Shown one piece after another: positions 1-8,914 of a DNA stretch of 25,005 bases. Made by a program: the position numbers and the translations under genes. Below the pieces are notes generated by a model. It was not told the DNA's origin. It made no database searches and worked only from the letters and a program-made list of their open reading frames with translations. The stretch's first letter is position 1; every line of letters begins with the position of its first letter. The stretch covers positions 1-25,005 of IMG/VR virus record IMGVR_UViG_3300015371_000162. The stretch is one strand, 5' to 3'. The DNA is from a virus.

Positions 1-1
1 C

Positions 2-310
2 GGTGTGATTGACTCCTCGGTGTTGGCGACGTGGACTGATCCCGATGCCACACCGGGGGTCATTCGCACAATCACCGGCAAACTGTGTGCTGCCGAGATT
101 TACCGTGTGCGCTTTTCGGAGCAGTCACTTGATGATCCCGGATTCGCGCAAGAGCAATACGATCAGGCGATGAAGATGCTGCAGGATATCATCGCAGGGA
201 ATTTGCTTGTCGAAGGTGTGCCCGATACAACAACCTTCGACAATACGTATTTCGAACCAAATGATGCGTCGACTGATCCTCCGAAGTTCCTGATGAGTGG
301 TAGGTTCTAA
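2..310 (+). CDS. Head-tail connector candidate, cut by the window edge
   Basis: The reading frame is already open at the first base, so the N-terminus probably lies outside the window; a GTG at position 5 would give 101 residues. The visible part has a helical segment (residues about 25-65 from that GTG, with the pattern AAEIYRVRFSE ... YDQAMKMLQDIIAG) and a charged, aspartate-rich tail. That layout recalls the gp36/DUF1320-like connector proteins that sit just before the tail completion gene in siphoviruses. The family call rests on position and general pattern only. The stop TAA overlaps the next ATG (TAATG), which implies translational coupling. Confidence 0.6.
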   Translation, partial: GVIDSSVLATWTDPDATPGVIRTITGKLCAAEIYRVRFSEQSLDDPGFAQEQYDQAMKMLQDIIAGNLLVEGVPDTTTFDNTYFEPNDASTDPPKFLMSGRF

Positions 311-948
311 TGCCCGCTGCAGTCTCATTCTATTGGGAGCCTGATCCACGATTGCTTGCAGCATCGATGGATGCTGTTGCTATGGCTCTAGAGGATCAGA
401 CTGCGCCATTGGTCGCAGCTTCGGAGCAACTGCAAGCCGACATCGCTGAGAGATTCCATACAGAAACTGCTCCTGACGGAACTCCGTGGGAGCCGTGGTC
501 GCCTGCGTATCTGCCGGTCGCGGAGAGTTATCCCAACGAGGGCATTCTGCGACAGAGTGGTGCATTGTACGATGTCGCCACGTCGAGCGAGACTGTAACG
601 ATTCGGGGTGATACGGTTTTCTATCGCACGAATCATCTTCCTAGTTACGGACTCGCGCATCAATTTGGTGATCCCGGTCGTAAAGACCCACTCCCTGCTC
701 GTCCGTTTCTCGGTATGTCAGCGGAGTCCGAGACGTTTATCTTCGCTGCATTCTCTGAGTGGTTCGATCGCTCGATCGATCTGTGGGTTACACCGAGTGG
801 GAAGATTGGCAAGCGGCATGCGCTGCAGGGGCCAGGTGGATTTGTCAGTCGTGCATCTGCAGGACTCGGCCCGATGTCGGCTCGTTCGATGGGCGGGGCG
901 CGATCTGCGGGTTCACTTCGCCGTTCGGCAATGAAGAGCGTCGGATAG
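310..948 (+). CDS. Phage virion morphogenesis protein (Mu gpG / P2 gpS-like tail completion)
   Basis: A 212-residue protein expected to join the tail to the head or complete the tail. The diagnostic pattern of the virion-morphogenesis family is visible in order: F-H-T-E-T-A-P-D-G-T-P-W near residues 49-60, GILRQSGALYD near 78-88, the AHQFGDPG motif near 116-123 and LPARPFLGMS near 128-137, followed by a helical segment. The C-terminal 50 residues are rich in Gly, Ser, Arg and Ala and are probably disordered. The start overlaps the stop of the preceding gene by one base. The stop TAG directly abuts the next ATG. Position between connector and tail genes agrees with this role. Confidence 0.85.
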   Translation: MPAAVSFYWEPDPRLLAASMDAVAMALEDQTAPLVAASEQLQADIAERFHTETAPDGTPWEPWSPAYLPVAESYPNEGILRQSGALYDVATSSETVTIRGDTVFYRTNHLPSYGLAHQFGDPGRKDPLPARPFLGMSAESETFIFAAFSEWFDRSIDLWVTPSGKIGKRHALQGPGGFVSRASAGLGPMSARSMGGARSAGSLRRSAMKSVG

Positions 949-1404
949 ATGGCACAGGATTACTATGATGCCCTACAACCATTCGAGTACATCTACGACC
1001 TACTCGATACCCACAAGGCCGATCTCGGTCTGAGATATATCGCTCGACACGATGAAGAACTCATCCCCCAATATCCCGCCGTTCTCCTGCAGACTGACAG
1101 TGTGGAACGACGAATTCACGCGACCGGACTCTTCTATGTCGAGTTCGGGTTCGATCTGTGGATTTTCCACGCACAGCTTAGTGTCGCAACCGCAGTTCGC
1201 TCCCTCGAAGATATCGAACTCGCGACGAACATTCGGAAACTTCTACACAGCGATCGAACGCTAGGAGGGCATATCATCTTCGGATATGTGAATGGGGAGT
1301 TTCCGGGTGTGACGGCGCGACCGATCAGTGGTGCAGTCGCAACGATCGTGACAACTCGTATCACGTGGGTAGGTGAGAACCGTGTTCCGTTCGATCAGTC
1401 TTAG
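949..1404 (+). CDS. Tail terminator / minor tail protein candidate
   Basis: A 151-residue protein lying immediately after the tail completion gene and two genes before the tail tube gene, which is the usual place of the tail terminator (lambda gpU-like) in siphoviruses. It has alternating hydrophobic strands (for example GLFYVEFGFDLWIFHA at about 60-75 and TIVTTRITWVGE near the C-terminus) and one amphipathic helix (about 80-98), consistent with the small alpha/beta fold of terminators. No sequence motif decides the family, so the role is inferred from order and size. The ATG follows the preceding TAG with no spacer, suggesting coupled translation. Confidence 0.55.
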   Translation: MAQDYYDALQPFEYIYDLLDTHKADLGLRYIARHDEELIPQYPAVLLQTDSVERRIHATGLFYVEFGFDLWIFHAQLSVATAVRSLEDIELATNIRKLLHSDRTLGGHIIFGYVNGEFPGVTARPISGAVATIVTTRITWVGENRVPFDQS

Positions 1405-1416
1405 AAGGGTGGCCTG

Positions 1417-1695
1417 ATGGCATACAAGTTGGAAGTGAATCATCCCCACTTCCCAAAGGGATTCGAGTTCGACTGTGATGGCATTCTCGTCAAGAATGGC
1501 GAGTCGGTCACGTTGTCGAAAGAGGACGAACTTCTCTTCCTCGGTCGATGGGGACAGGACGTGAAGCATTTCTACGGGCATGGAACCCATGCCAAGGTGA
1601 CAGGATCGAGTGAACTATCGGCCAAGGAAAAGGCTGACGCAAAGCCGGAAGTTAGTGATACGCCGGAAATCGATGAGAAGGATGGGGGTGAGTAA
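1417..1695 (+). CDS. Small protein with acidic C-terminus, unknown function, in the tail operon
   Basis: A 92-residue protein of unknown function. The first 55 residues look folded and contain hydrophobic beta-like stretches (YKLEVNHPHF, FDCDGILVKNG). The last 35 residues are charged and rich in Glu, Asp, Lys and Ala, probably disordered. A purine-rich ribosome site (AAGGGTGG) lies 5-6 nt before the ATG. The stop TAA overlaps the next ATG (TAATG), so it is probably made together with the tail tube protein. Similar small genes upstream of the major tail gene occur in many actinophages, but I cannot name the family. Confidence 0.75.
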   Translation: MAYKLEVNHPHFPKGFEFDCDGILVKNGESVTLSKEDELLFLGRWGQDVKHFYGHGTHAKVTGSSELSAKEKADAKPEVSDTPEIDEKDGGE

Positions 1696-2684
1696 TGCCT
1701 GCGGGACTTGGTGGAGGCGGTAAGGTAGGCGTCGCCTTCGAAACCACAATGGGTACGTACGTTGCCCCCGACATCTTCGTGCCGGTTCTCAGTGAATCGT
1801 TGCACTACATGGAGGAACGGTACTACTCGGAGCAGATTCGTCAGCAGACGATCGTCTCAGACGTGAAGCAGGGCTATTACCACGTTGAGGGCGATATCGA
1901 AATGGAGGTTGATCCGACCAATCTCCCGTACTGGCTCTATGCATCGCGTCATACGCCTGCAAAGAGTGGCACGGGGCCGTTCGAGTACACGTTCGTTCCG
2001 TCGTCTGCGGGTTCTGCATCGACGGCGGCTGGTGCAACGACGGCAAAGACGCTCTCGATCACGATCGTCCGCAACAACGTCGTGTTCGGCTACACCGGCT
2101 GTGTGGTTGGTGGATGGGAGTTCACGATCGAAGATGCAGTTCTCCGTGTCACGATGAACGTGCTTGGGTTGGCAGAAGCTGTACAGTCTGCGCCTTCTCC
2201 GACGTGGCCCGCTGCCGATCTTCTCGGTGCAGACGCACACAGGGTGTACACGGCGGCTGCCTCTGCCACACCTACGTTCGGTGCCGCAGTCGACGGCTTC
2301 AACGGATTCACCTTCCGAGCCAACTACAATCCCGAAGCGCAGAACCGCATCAATGCGCTTCGTAGCGCGTCGTACATCAGCTACGGGATCACCGAGGCCG
2401 AGATCGAGTCCGAACTCGACTTCATCGATCGTACAGAGTACGACAACTTCGTCGCCAACACGCAGCGTGCAATCAAGTTGGAGTCCACGAATGGGGGTGC
2501 GACATACGCAGCGGCTACATCGGGAGTGCAGCTTCAAGGCAACCGCGTCGCATACGACACGTACGACGTGGGCCTTGAGGGAATGGGCGATCTGATCATG
2601 GCAGGCTTCACCGGCCGCTTGATCGGTATCGCTGGTGGCTCTGCATATCAGATCGCGGTCAAGTCGCCCGCCGATCTCTCGTAG
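1695..2684 (+). CDS. Major tail (tube) protein
   Basis: A 329-residue protein with the make-up of a siphovirus tail tube protein. The N-terminal glycine-rich segment is followed by a 'GVAFETTMGTYVAPDIFVPV' type opening, a common start of this family. There are many beta-strands and a Thr/Ala/Gly-rich insertion around residues 95-115. A conserved-looking pattern near FTIEDAVLRVTMNVLGLAEA (about 143-162) resembles the strand that packs the tube ring. No membrane segment or signal peptide is present. Its place directly before the frameshifted chaperone gene and the tape measure gene fits the usual order tube, chaperones, tape measure. It should be the most abundant tail protein. Function is assigned from order and fold pattern. 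Confidence 0.8.
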   Translation: MPAGLGGGGKVGVAFETTMGTYVAPDIFVPVLSESLHYMEERYYSEQIRQQTIVSDVKQGYYHVEGDIEMEVDPTNLPYWLYASRHTPAKSGTGPFEYTFVPSSAGSASTAAGATTAKTLSITIVRNNVVFGYTGCVVGGWEFTIEDAVLRVTMNVLGLAEAVQSAPSPTWPAADLLGADAHRVYTAAASATPTFGAAVDGFNGFTFRANYNPEAQNRINALRSASYISYGITEAEIESELDFIDRTEYDNFVANTQRAIKLESTNGGATYAAATSGVQLQGNRVAYDTYDVGLEGMGDLIMAGFTGRLIGIAGGSAYQIAVKSPADLS

Positions 2685-2705
2685 TACAACAACACAGGAG
2701 AGAAC

Positions 2706-3179
2706 ATGCCAAAGGCAACCGTCAATCCAGAATCGCACCGATTCGATTTGGAGACGTGTCCCGGTGGTTTCGTGTCCTTGCGCACTCTGTCTTTTCATGA
2801 GATGGAGATGCGCAAGGACATTGCTGGCCGGATGTATCAGGAAGAGTCTCGCGCCGCTGTGAAGAAGGGCAAGCTCAGCGACGATGAGATGATGCGCGCC
2901 TACTTCGAGGCGATGAACGTCAAGGTTACAGAGTTCGAGTTCCGCAACTGCATCATCGAGCACAACCTCTACGTCGATGACGCAGAGACAAGGCTGATCG
3001 ATTTCTCTCGACCGATGAAGGATTGGCTTCTCGATCCGAAGGTCGGCGAAGAGATCAGCAAGCACATCGCGGAACTCACACAGATCGATGAGGAGGATGT
3101 TGGCCCTTTGCCGAGTGCGCCTTCGCGATCCTCATCGGACGAATCGACGTTGCAGCCCGAGTCTTTGGCGATCAACTAA
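2706..3179 (+). CDS. Tail assembly chaperone, short form (gpG-like)
   Basis: A 157-residue protein between the tube gene and the tape measure gene, the fixed location of the lambda G-like tail assembly chaperone. It is largely helical, and its C-terminal 25 residues are Ser/Pro/Glu-rich, as expected for the part that is replaced by frameshifting. An AGGAGA ribosome site lies 6 nt before the ATG. It should bind the tape measure protein and the tube subunits during tail assembly and be absent from the finished virion (known for lambda G; inferred here). Its frame is left at a -1 slippery site at 3104-3110 to make the longer form listed separately. Confidence 0.82.
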   Translation: MPKATVNPESHRFDLETCPGGFVSLRTLSFHEMEMRKDIAGRMYQEESRAAVKKGKLSDDEMMRAYFEAMNVKVTEFEFRNCIIEHNLYVDDAETRLIDFSRPMKDWLLDPKVGEEISKHIAELTQIDEEDVGPLPSAPSRSSSDESTLQPESLAIN

Positions 3180-3415
3180 CCGCGAAGGCGAATAGGTGGC
3201 TACGCTATGGAGCGATCTGCAAGGCGCTTCATGTATTGCCACGCAGCGGCGGCGTGCTCGAACAGGATGCCGGTGAGATGATCTGTCTCGAAGCGATCCT
3301 CGACGCATTCGGCCGATGGGAAGAGTATCAATCGAAGAAGAGGGGCACACGGGACAAGAATCGCAGTCGGCACGATGCGGTACGTGAAACGGAGACATTG
3401 GTAGATGCCACTTAG
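2706..3415 (+). CDS. Tail assembly chaperone, -1 frameshifted long form (gpGT-like)
   Basis: The -1 frame is open from 3092 to a TAG at 3413-3415 but has no sensible start codon of its own, which is the signature of a gpGT fusion. Slippage on CCCTTTG (3104-3110) joins about 135 residues of the short form to about 101 residues of the new frame, beginning A-E-C-A-F-A-I-L-I-G-R-I-D-V. The extension is helical and strongly coding-like (VFGDQLTAKANRWLRYGAI; EMICLEAILDAFGRWEEYQ) with a basic tail. It ends 11 bases into the tape measure gene, so translation of the two may be coupled. In lambda, the ratio of G to GT is fixed by slippage efficiency and is needed for tail assembly; the same role is inferred here. 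Confidence 0.78.
3091..3110 (+). promoter_or_regulatory. Programmed -1 ribosomal frameshift site with upstream SD-like stimulator
   Basis: The heptamer CCCTTTG occupies 3104-3110 and reads C-CCT-TTG in the zero frame, so both codons can re-pair after slipping back one base (CCC-TTT). An internal AGGAGG at 3091-3096 lies 7 nt upstream. SD-like sequences at about this distance stimulate -1 slippage in bacteria, as in dnaX. The bases after the heptamer can form a small stem (CCGA at 3111-3114 with TCGG at 3135-3138), but that is weak. The open -1 frame downstream and its location in the chaperone gene make this a confident call. Confidence 0.75.
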
Positions 3416-6400
3416 AGTGGGCGAGATGATGGTCGTCGTGCGGGCACAGGACTTCGCGTCCCGCACACTGCGCCGTGTCTCAAGCGATCTCTCACACATG
3501 TCTCGCGACCAGGCCATTGCCGCGCGGCGAGCGCAGATTGCATTCCAAAAAGAGACTGCACTGAGCCGTGTGGCAATGGCTGAGTCGAATGCCCGTCGGA
3601 TCAACTACGTCCGCAACGGTATCGAGATTGAACGATCTCTGAAGAAGCAAGTCGAGGCAATGGATCGGCTGAGTATCGCGCAGTCTCAGGTGATGAAGGG
3701 CGGACGCTTTCGGGGCGGCATCTCTCGCACACAGATGAGGGAATGGCAGAATGCATCAAAGGCAGTGAAAGACCTGGGACTGCAGGGAGTGATGGCTTCT
3801 TCGAGGCTTTCCACCGCCCGTACGGAACTCGATCGTCTGCTCTCAATGAAGCGGCCCGGTAAGGCTAACGTCGCAGCCGCGACAGCCGAACTACGGAATG
3901 CAGAGCGGGCAATGAAATCGCTCGGCGCACAGGGAGAGGCAGAGGTAGCGAGATGGAATCGAATGCAGCGAGCCGCTGCCAACTTTTCATCTCGTATCGA
4001 CACGATGCCCACTTCACTGCGTCGTGCCGCTCTCGGTATAGGCAATCTCGGTACGGCGCTTCATCGCAGTAATGACGAACTGCGCAGGGCATATTTCAAT
4101 CTCGATCAGGCAACACGCGCCGAGATCGCCTTCAATCAGGCTATGGCGCGAATGCCTGCGGCAAGACTTCATGAGTTTGGACAAGCGCTCGGCGGCATTG
4201 GCCGTACGATGCAGCTATTCGGCGCAATAGGTACCGCCGGATTCGGACTTGCCGCAAGAGAAGCGGCGAACTTCAGCAAGTCTGTCTCGCTCGCGACAAC
4301 ACAGATGAATCGTATCTCTGCTAGTCAGGCAGAGGCTCAAGCTAATGCGGCTCGTCTGAGAGTCGAGATTCTTCGGCTAACTAAGGAATACCCTTTCGCA
4401 GCGGAAGAGATGGCCCAAGCTACCTACGAAATCTTCTCGTCTACCAATATCCAGCGCATAGATCAGGGTATGGCGCTGCTTGAAGGAATTGCACGAGTTG
4501 CAGTTGCGGGACAAACTGACCTGCAAACTGCATCAAAGGCGACGATTACTGTACTGAATACATTCAAGGGTGCAGGAGATGATGTCGCTTCGATCTTCAA
4601 TCGGATGTTCTCAATCATCCGGTATGGACGTATGCAGTTCGATGACTTCGCCGCTATGCTCCCGAAAGTTGCAGCAGCAGCCTATGCGTCGGGCCAGCGA
4701 CTTGATGATGTCGCAGGCATCATGGCATTCCTAACACGTAAGACGGGCGATGCGCGAGTCGCAGCTACACAGATTTCTCGCGCGTTCGATGTTCTGACAC
4801 GCAAGGAATTCCGTAATGGAATCAAGCGTCTCGGTGTCGACATCGAAGACACCACTGGCAAAATGCTTCCTCTCCCGCAAGTCCTCGCAAGGATTTGGGC
4901 TAAATGGGGGAAGGAACTTTCACAGGGTGGACGTGCGTCTGAACGATTCATCCAGATCGTCACTCGTGCGGCAGACGAGACAACTAAAGGCTTGCTGTCT
5001 ACACAGGAAGCACGACGCTTCTTCCGCTTCCTCTTCTCTGATTACAGAGAGTACGCGAATCTACAGAAACTCGTCACGAAGAACAATACTCAGTTCCGCA
5101 ATCAGTTCAATCAGATGATTCAAGACCCCGGTGTCCAATGGGCGATCTTCGTCGCACGGATACGTGCAGGAATCATCGAGATTGGACAAGCTGCAATTCC
5201 TGTATTTGCTGATCTCGGACGTATCGTAGCTGGATTCATCGACAAGTGGGAAAGTCTCAGCGACGGAACGCGAGGCATGGTTGTACGGTGGGGAGTGTTC
5301 ATCTCTGTGGGCGGTTTGGTCGCAGGTGTGCTGCTCTCGATCACCGGCGCTCTCATCTCGGTCGGTCTAACCTTCGGTAGTGCGGCTGCAAAGCTGGCGC
5401 GCTTCATGGCCGCGATCTTCGGCTTGTCGAATCTGCTCGGCGGAAAGGGAACGGCAGGAGTAATCGGCCGTGCATTGTTACTCGCGAAGGTTCTCGGATT
5501 CCTCGCGGCGATTGGGACGATCAGTATCGGTGTGAAATTGGAGATGAAGGGTGGTGGTTGGTCTTTCGTCGGGAAGGTCTTGCAGATCGGTGGGATGAAT
5601 CAGCTACTCAAGAAGGCGGGCATGAAAAGCCTTCGCGGGCGCACAGGCATCTCTGCCGTATTGACGGAGTTGATTTGGCCCGAAGGCACAACGAGGTCTA
5701 CGGCCGAGGATGTTCTTGGTCGTATTCAGGAGTTGGACAAGACGCTTGCTGGCAAGATGAAACAGGCCAAGATCAATAAGATTCAGAAGGAAGCATCCAA
5801 CATCTTTCGCGCTGGTCTAAATGTGCAAGGGCCAGGAGGCGAGGGTCGAGGCTTTGAATTCGCGAAGAAGAAGCTCGATGCTTATTTCAAGTCACTCGGA
5901 CTTGCGCCGTTAGAAGCTGCAAAGAATACCGAGACTGCTAGTGACCGCTTTGATGCATTCCTGCGAAATCTGAATAGATCGATGGGAAAAGCAGGAACCA
6001 ATCAATTCCTGAAGAAGATGGGTCTTGATAAGCAGAGCCTTGCACAGTTGGATAGTAGCTTCGATCAGGCGGACGATAAGGTGCATCGGCTTGCACGGAG
6101 TATCGGGCAGGCATTCGACCGTGGCAACGTCTCGCAGGCGGCGCGAATGCTCAATATGTTTACCGCCGTGCAGACGCAGAAACTTACCTCGAACAACATC
6201 CTGAAGTTGATCGCAGCCTCCGTGCGTTCAGGTGATCTAAACCGCGCGACCGAACTTTTGCAGCAATGGCAGCAGGCCGTACAGCAAGGCGACCAAGAGA
6301 TGCAGCAGTATCGAGAGTCGATGAAGCAGTACAGTCAGCAGCTTGCAGAGACATCCAAGCAGGCGGCTGTCGATGTCGTCTCGAACTTGCGCAGTATGTA

Positions 6401-7172
6401 TCAGCAGATGCAGCAAGAGAATGAGACAGCATTCGGTGAACTGTTCAAGGGGCCATTCCTCACGAGTCAGACATTCGATCTTGCAAAGGAATGGGGTATC
6501 GCGCCGCGCATTCAGGACATGATCAAAGACCTGAATCAGCAGAACAACCAATTCACAAAGTGGCGTCGATCGCTCGATGCGATCCTCAAGCGCGGACTGC
6601 CGAAAGAGTTCGTGGATCAGATTCGACAGATGGGGCCAGAAGAGGGACAGGCATTTCTCGACAACATCCTCAAGGCGAAGCCGGGTCAGGTCAATGCGCT
6701 CATCACTCAGTGGAGGCGGCGCAACGTCCAGATTCAGAACGCGACCAAGATGGACTTCAAGAGCGAGATCGATCACTTCCGTCGCGCAGGCGTCTCGATG
6801 GGCGAGGCGATCATCAACGGATTCCAGCAGGCTCAGACCGCGAAGTGGTTCGACAATTGGGTCAAGGTCACATTCCCCGGCGTGATCAACAATGCGGTCA
6901 ATACGGCTGTGCAGGACTGGAAGGCGACCAATCCGCCCCCTACTCGACCCACTGTGCCGGGGTCGGTGCCGGGGGGTGGCACCAAGCCACAGCGCACAGC
7001 GGGGGTCTCAAACACGTCGCACAACACAGACAACTCGAAGCGATGGGATGTCACCGTGACACTGCCGTCAGTGCCCCACACAGAGGGGTATGGCGCGGCC
7101 TATCAGCAGCACAAGGATGACATGCGCCGTGCAGCATTGGCACTTCGTACGATCCTGAGAGGTCTACATTGA
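3405..7172 (+). CDS. Tail tape measure protein (TP901 core type)
   Basis: At 1255 residues this is by far the largest gene, and it sets tail length. The N-terminal 320 residues are helical, Arg/Ala-rich and coiled-coil-like. Residues about 325-470 carry the TP901 tape-measure core, recognisable in YPFAAEEMAQATYEIFSSTN, AVAGQTDLQTASKATITVLN and FDDFAAMLPKVAAAAYASGQ. Hydrophobic, glycine-rich segments at about 622-680 and 688-712 are candidate membrane-inserting helices, as expected of a protein ejected ahead of the DNA. A Gln-rich helical stretch follows at about 950-985. The C-terminus has a Pro/Gly/Thr-rich linker near 1180. I see no lytic enzyme domain. The start overlaps the frameshifted chaperone, and the stop TGA overlaps the TTG start of the next gene. 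Confidence 0.93.
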   Translation: MPLRVGEMMVVVRAQDFASRTLRRVSSDLSHMSRDQAIAARRAQIAFQKETALSRVAMAESNARRINYVRNGIEIERSLKKQVEAMDRLSIAQSQVMKGGRFRGGISRTQMREWQNASKAVKDLGLQGVMASSRLSTARTELDRLLSMKRPGKANVAAATAELRNAERAMKSLGAQGEAEVARWNRMQRAAANFSSRIDTMPTSLRRAALGIGNLGTALHRSNDELRRAYFNLDQATRAEIAFNQAMARMPAARLHEFGQALGGIGRTMQLFGAIGTAGFGLAAREAANFSKSVSLATTQMNRISASQAEAQANAARLRVEILRLTKEYPFAAEEMAQATYEIFSSTNIQRIDQGMALLEGIARVAVAGQTDLQTASKATITVLNTFKGAGDDVASIFNRMFSIIRYGRMQFDDFAAMLPKVAAAAYASGQRLDDVAGIMAFLTRKTGDARVAATQISRAFDVLTRKEFRNGIKRLGVDIEDTTGKMLPLPQVLARIWAKWGKELSQGGRASERFIQIVTRAADETTKGLLSTQEARRFFRFLFSDYREYANLQKLVTKNNTQFRNQFNQMIQDPGVQWAIFVARIRAGIIEIGQAAIPVFADLGRIVAGFIDKWESLSDGTRGMVVRWGVFISVGGLVAGVLLSITGALISVGLTFGSAAAKLARFMAAIFGLSNLLGGKGTAGVIGRALLLAKVLGFLAAIGTISIGVKLEMKGGGWSFVGKVLQIGGMNQLLKKAGMKSLRGRTGISAVLTELIWPEGTTRSTAEDVLGRIQELDKTLAGKMKQAKINKIQKEASNIFRAGLNVQGPGGEGRGFEFAKKKLDAYFKSLGLAPLEAAKNTETASDRFDAFLRNLNRSMGKAGTNQFLKKMGLDKQSLAQLDSSFDQADDKVHRLARSIGQAFDRGNVSQAARMLNMFTAVQTQKLTSNNILKLIAASVRSGDLNRATELLQQWQQAVQQGDQEMQQYRESMKQYSQQLAETSKQAAVDVVSNLRSMYQQMQQENETAFGELFKGPFLTSQTFDLAKEWGIAPRIQDMIKDLNQQNNQFTKWRRSLDAILKRGLPKEFVDQIRQMGPEEGQAFLDNILKAKPGQVNALITQWRRRNVQIQNATKMDFKSEIDHFRRAGVSMGEAIINGFQQAQTAKWFDNWVKVTFPGVINNAVNTAVQDWKATNPPPTRPTVPGSVPGGGTKPQRTAGVSNTSHNTDNSKRWDVTVTLPSVPHTEGYGAAYQQHKDDMRRAALALRTILRGLH

Positions 7173-7675
7173 GTCTCACAAAGGTAGAAATTCGCCCTGT
7201 GGTCGGTTCTCCTCTCGAAGTCAATCGAGTCGACGGGTCTGGTAATCACATCTATCCACTTTCCGAGTTCGACATCGAGACGAATATCGACACGCACGAC
7301 TTCAAGAAAATGTCCGCTCCTGGACAGTGGCCGTCCTATCACTATCCCGATGCAATGATCGTCAATATGACGGGTCGGATTCTCGGCGTTGGTGCAAGCG
7401 ACACGTTACGAGCGGCAGACTATTTCGCGCAACGACTCGCACTGGTCGATGCGGTACTCCCACCCCTGCAGGTACTGACTGCGCGATACCATGCGGTGTT
7501 GCGGGTGCGCTTCGACGGCATGACAGAGGATGCAGACGCGCAAGTTGTAGTAACTCAGAACTCAATCCCACTTGCTGCGCTCTTCCCTGCATACTCCGAG
7601 TTCATGATCACATGGAAGTCGTTTCTTCCATACTTCGTCGGCGTCACTACACAGACTCAGTATCAGCTTGGGTGA
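7169..7675 (+). CDS. Distal tail / minor tail protein candidate
   Basis: A 168-residue protein directly after the tape measure gene, where siphoviruses encode the distal tail (Dit-like) or first minor tail protein. It has beta-rich segments (KVEIRPVVGSPLEVN; YHAVLRVRFDG) and one helix, without signal peptide or membrane segment. The TTG start at 7169 overlaps the tape measure stop (TTGA) and has a GAGAGG ribosome site about 7 nt upstream, which decides the start. It overlaps the next gene by 8 nt. The role as a connector between tube and baseplate hub is inferred from order; the sequence shows no decisive motif. Confidence 0.65.
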   Translation: MSLTKVEIRPVVGSPLEVNRVDGSGNHIYPLSEFDIETNIDTHDFKKMSAPGQWPSYHYPDAMIVNMTGRILGVGASDTLRAADYFAQRLALVDAVLPPLQVLTARYHAVLRVRFDGMTEDADAQVVVTQNSIPLAALFPAYSEFMITWKSFLPYFVGVTTQTQYQLG

Positions 7676-8912
7676 TTTCCTCGTATATCAGCGCGACGTT
7701 GAATCTCAGATCATCACCGGCATCTATCGGCCGGAACATCTGAACTTCAGCATTCGCAATAGTCAAGCGGGTGATGTCTCATATGAGATTCCGCTTGGCG
7801 AACCCAACCTCACATTCGAGGAGTTCGGCCCGTACCGAACCGACTACCAAATCTGGCGTCGTGGTGGATCGGGACTATACAACCTACTTGTCGAGGGTAT
7901 GGTCACGTCGGTCAATCTGAATAAGGATCGCGACTCCGTGCTCGTGAGCGGCAAGGATTGGATTCATTATCTCGAACGTCGCATCTACCCGTTCGATCCT
8001 GCCTTGTATCGCAGTGGTGATTGGGTCAACTGGCCTAAACAGTGGCCTGACGTGCAGCCGCCCAATCTAGCCGCAGATGCCGAAGCTGTCGAGGTTCGAG
8101 ATGTGGTCGAGGAAATTCTCGACGCGATGAACAATGTGACGCTGCCTGCTTTGCCGGGTGGGGTCGCCGCTGATCCGAGTCGGCAGAACGTCTTGCCGAT
8201 CATGTTCAACAATCCCCCCACTGGATCTAGCGTTCTCTACAAGATTCTTCCCGGAGACGAGACGACCGTATTCGAGCACATCCAGAAGCTGAGTGAGCTA
8301 GTCGATGGATTCGAGTTCGACATCCTCCCACAGTCGTACGAGTTCAAGATGTGGTCACCGAGTCGTTTGCAGGATCAGCCGGTCTATCGAATCAAGGGTG
8401 TCAACACCCCGACTACGAGCGAAGCTGGCGGCGCTGTAGTCGAAGCGGACTGGACGAACGACGGCCCGGAAGGAACCTACCTCGTGGGCCTCGGAACAGC
8501 AGAGCACAGGGTGGGCGCGGTCTGGTACTACAAGCCGTCGATTGATCAATATCGCTGGCTCGATCGTATCTACGACTTCGGTGAGCTATCAAATACGAGT
8601 GATCCGTTGCAGCCTCTCCCTGTGCTCGATCCGCAGGATATGGTATTCCGAATGCTGAAGGATCAGGATGATCTCTTTCCTCAACGCAAGCTAGGTATCA
8701 CACTACTCAACCCCGAATTCATGTCGCCTAGTTTTTATACGGGCGGACGGCCTCGCGGTCTGATCGGTCAGCGTGTGAACTTCACACATGATTGGAATCC
8801 GTACTGGCGCAACAATGCTGACTATCGGGTGAACGCGATCAGTTGGGATGTTGATCAGAGCGGGAACGAATCAGTCTCGCTTGAACTCGAAATACTCTAT
8901 GAGGACAGCTAG
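7668..8912 (+). CDS. Minor tail protein, baseplate hub type (ReqiPepy6 Gp37-like candidate)
   Basis: A 414-residue beta-rich protein. The opening pattern (VYQRDVESQIITGIYRPEHL ... YEIPLGEPN, followed by DYQIWRRGGSGLYNLLVEGM and SVLVSGKDWIHYLERRIYPF) matches tail hub proteins that start with a short strand describing 'position and value' loops. I associate it with the Siphovirus ReqiPepy6 Gp37-like family, with moderate certainty. The C-terminal region (about 340-414, with GLIGQRVNFTHDWNPYWRN and VSLELEILYEDS) resembles the last barrel of baseplate hub proteins. The TTG start at 7668 sits inside the previous gene. It should form the tail tip around which the fibre proteins assemble. Confidence 0.72.
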   Translation: MGDFLVYQRDVESQIITGIYRPEHLNFSIRNSQAGDVSYEIPLGEPNLTFEEFGPYRTDYQIWRRGGSGLYNLLVEGMVTSVNLNKDRDSVLVSGKDWIHYLERRIYPFDPALYRSGDWVNWPKQWPDVQPPNLAADAEAVEVRDVVEEILDAMNNVTLPALPGGVAADPSRQNVLPIMFNNPPTGSSVLYKILPGDETTVFEHIQKLSELVDGFEFDILPQSYEFKMWSPSRLQDQPVYRIKGVNTPTTSEAGGAVVEADWTNDGPEGTYLVGLGTAEHRVGAVWYYKPSIDQYRWLDRIYDFGELSNTSDPLQPLPVLDPQDMVFRMLKDQDDLFPQRKLGITLLNPEFMSPSFYTGGRPRGLIGQRVNFTHDWNPYWRNNADYRVNAISWDVDQSGNESVSLELEILYEDS

Positions 8913-8914
8913 AC

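Noticed and set aside
1857-3065. A 402-codon open frame on the minus strand
   Set aside because: It runs antisense through the tail tube and chaperone genes, has no ribosome site, and its predicted protein lacks any recognisable pattern; it mirrors the codon bias of the real genes.
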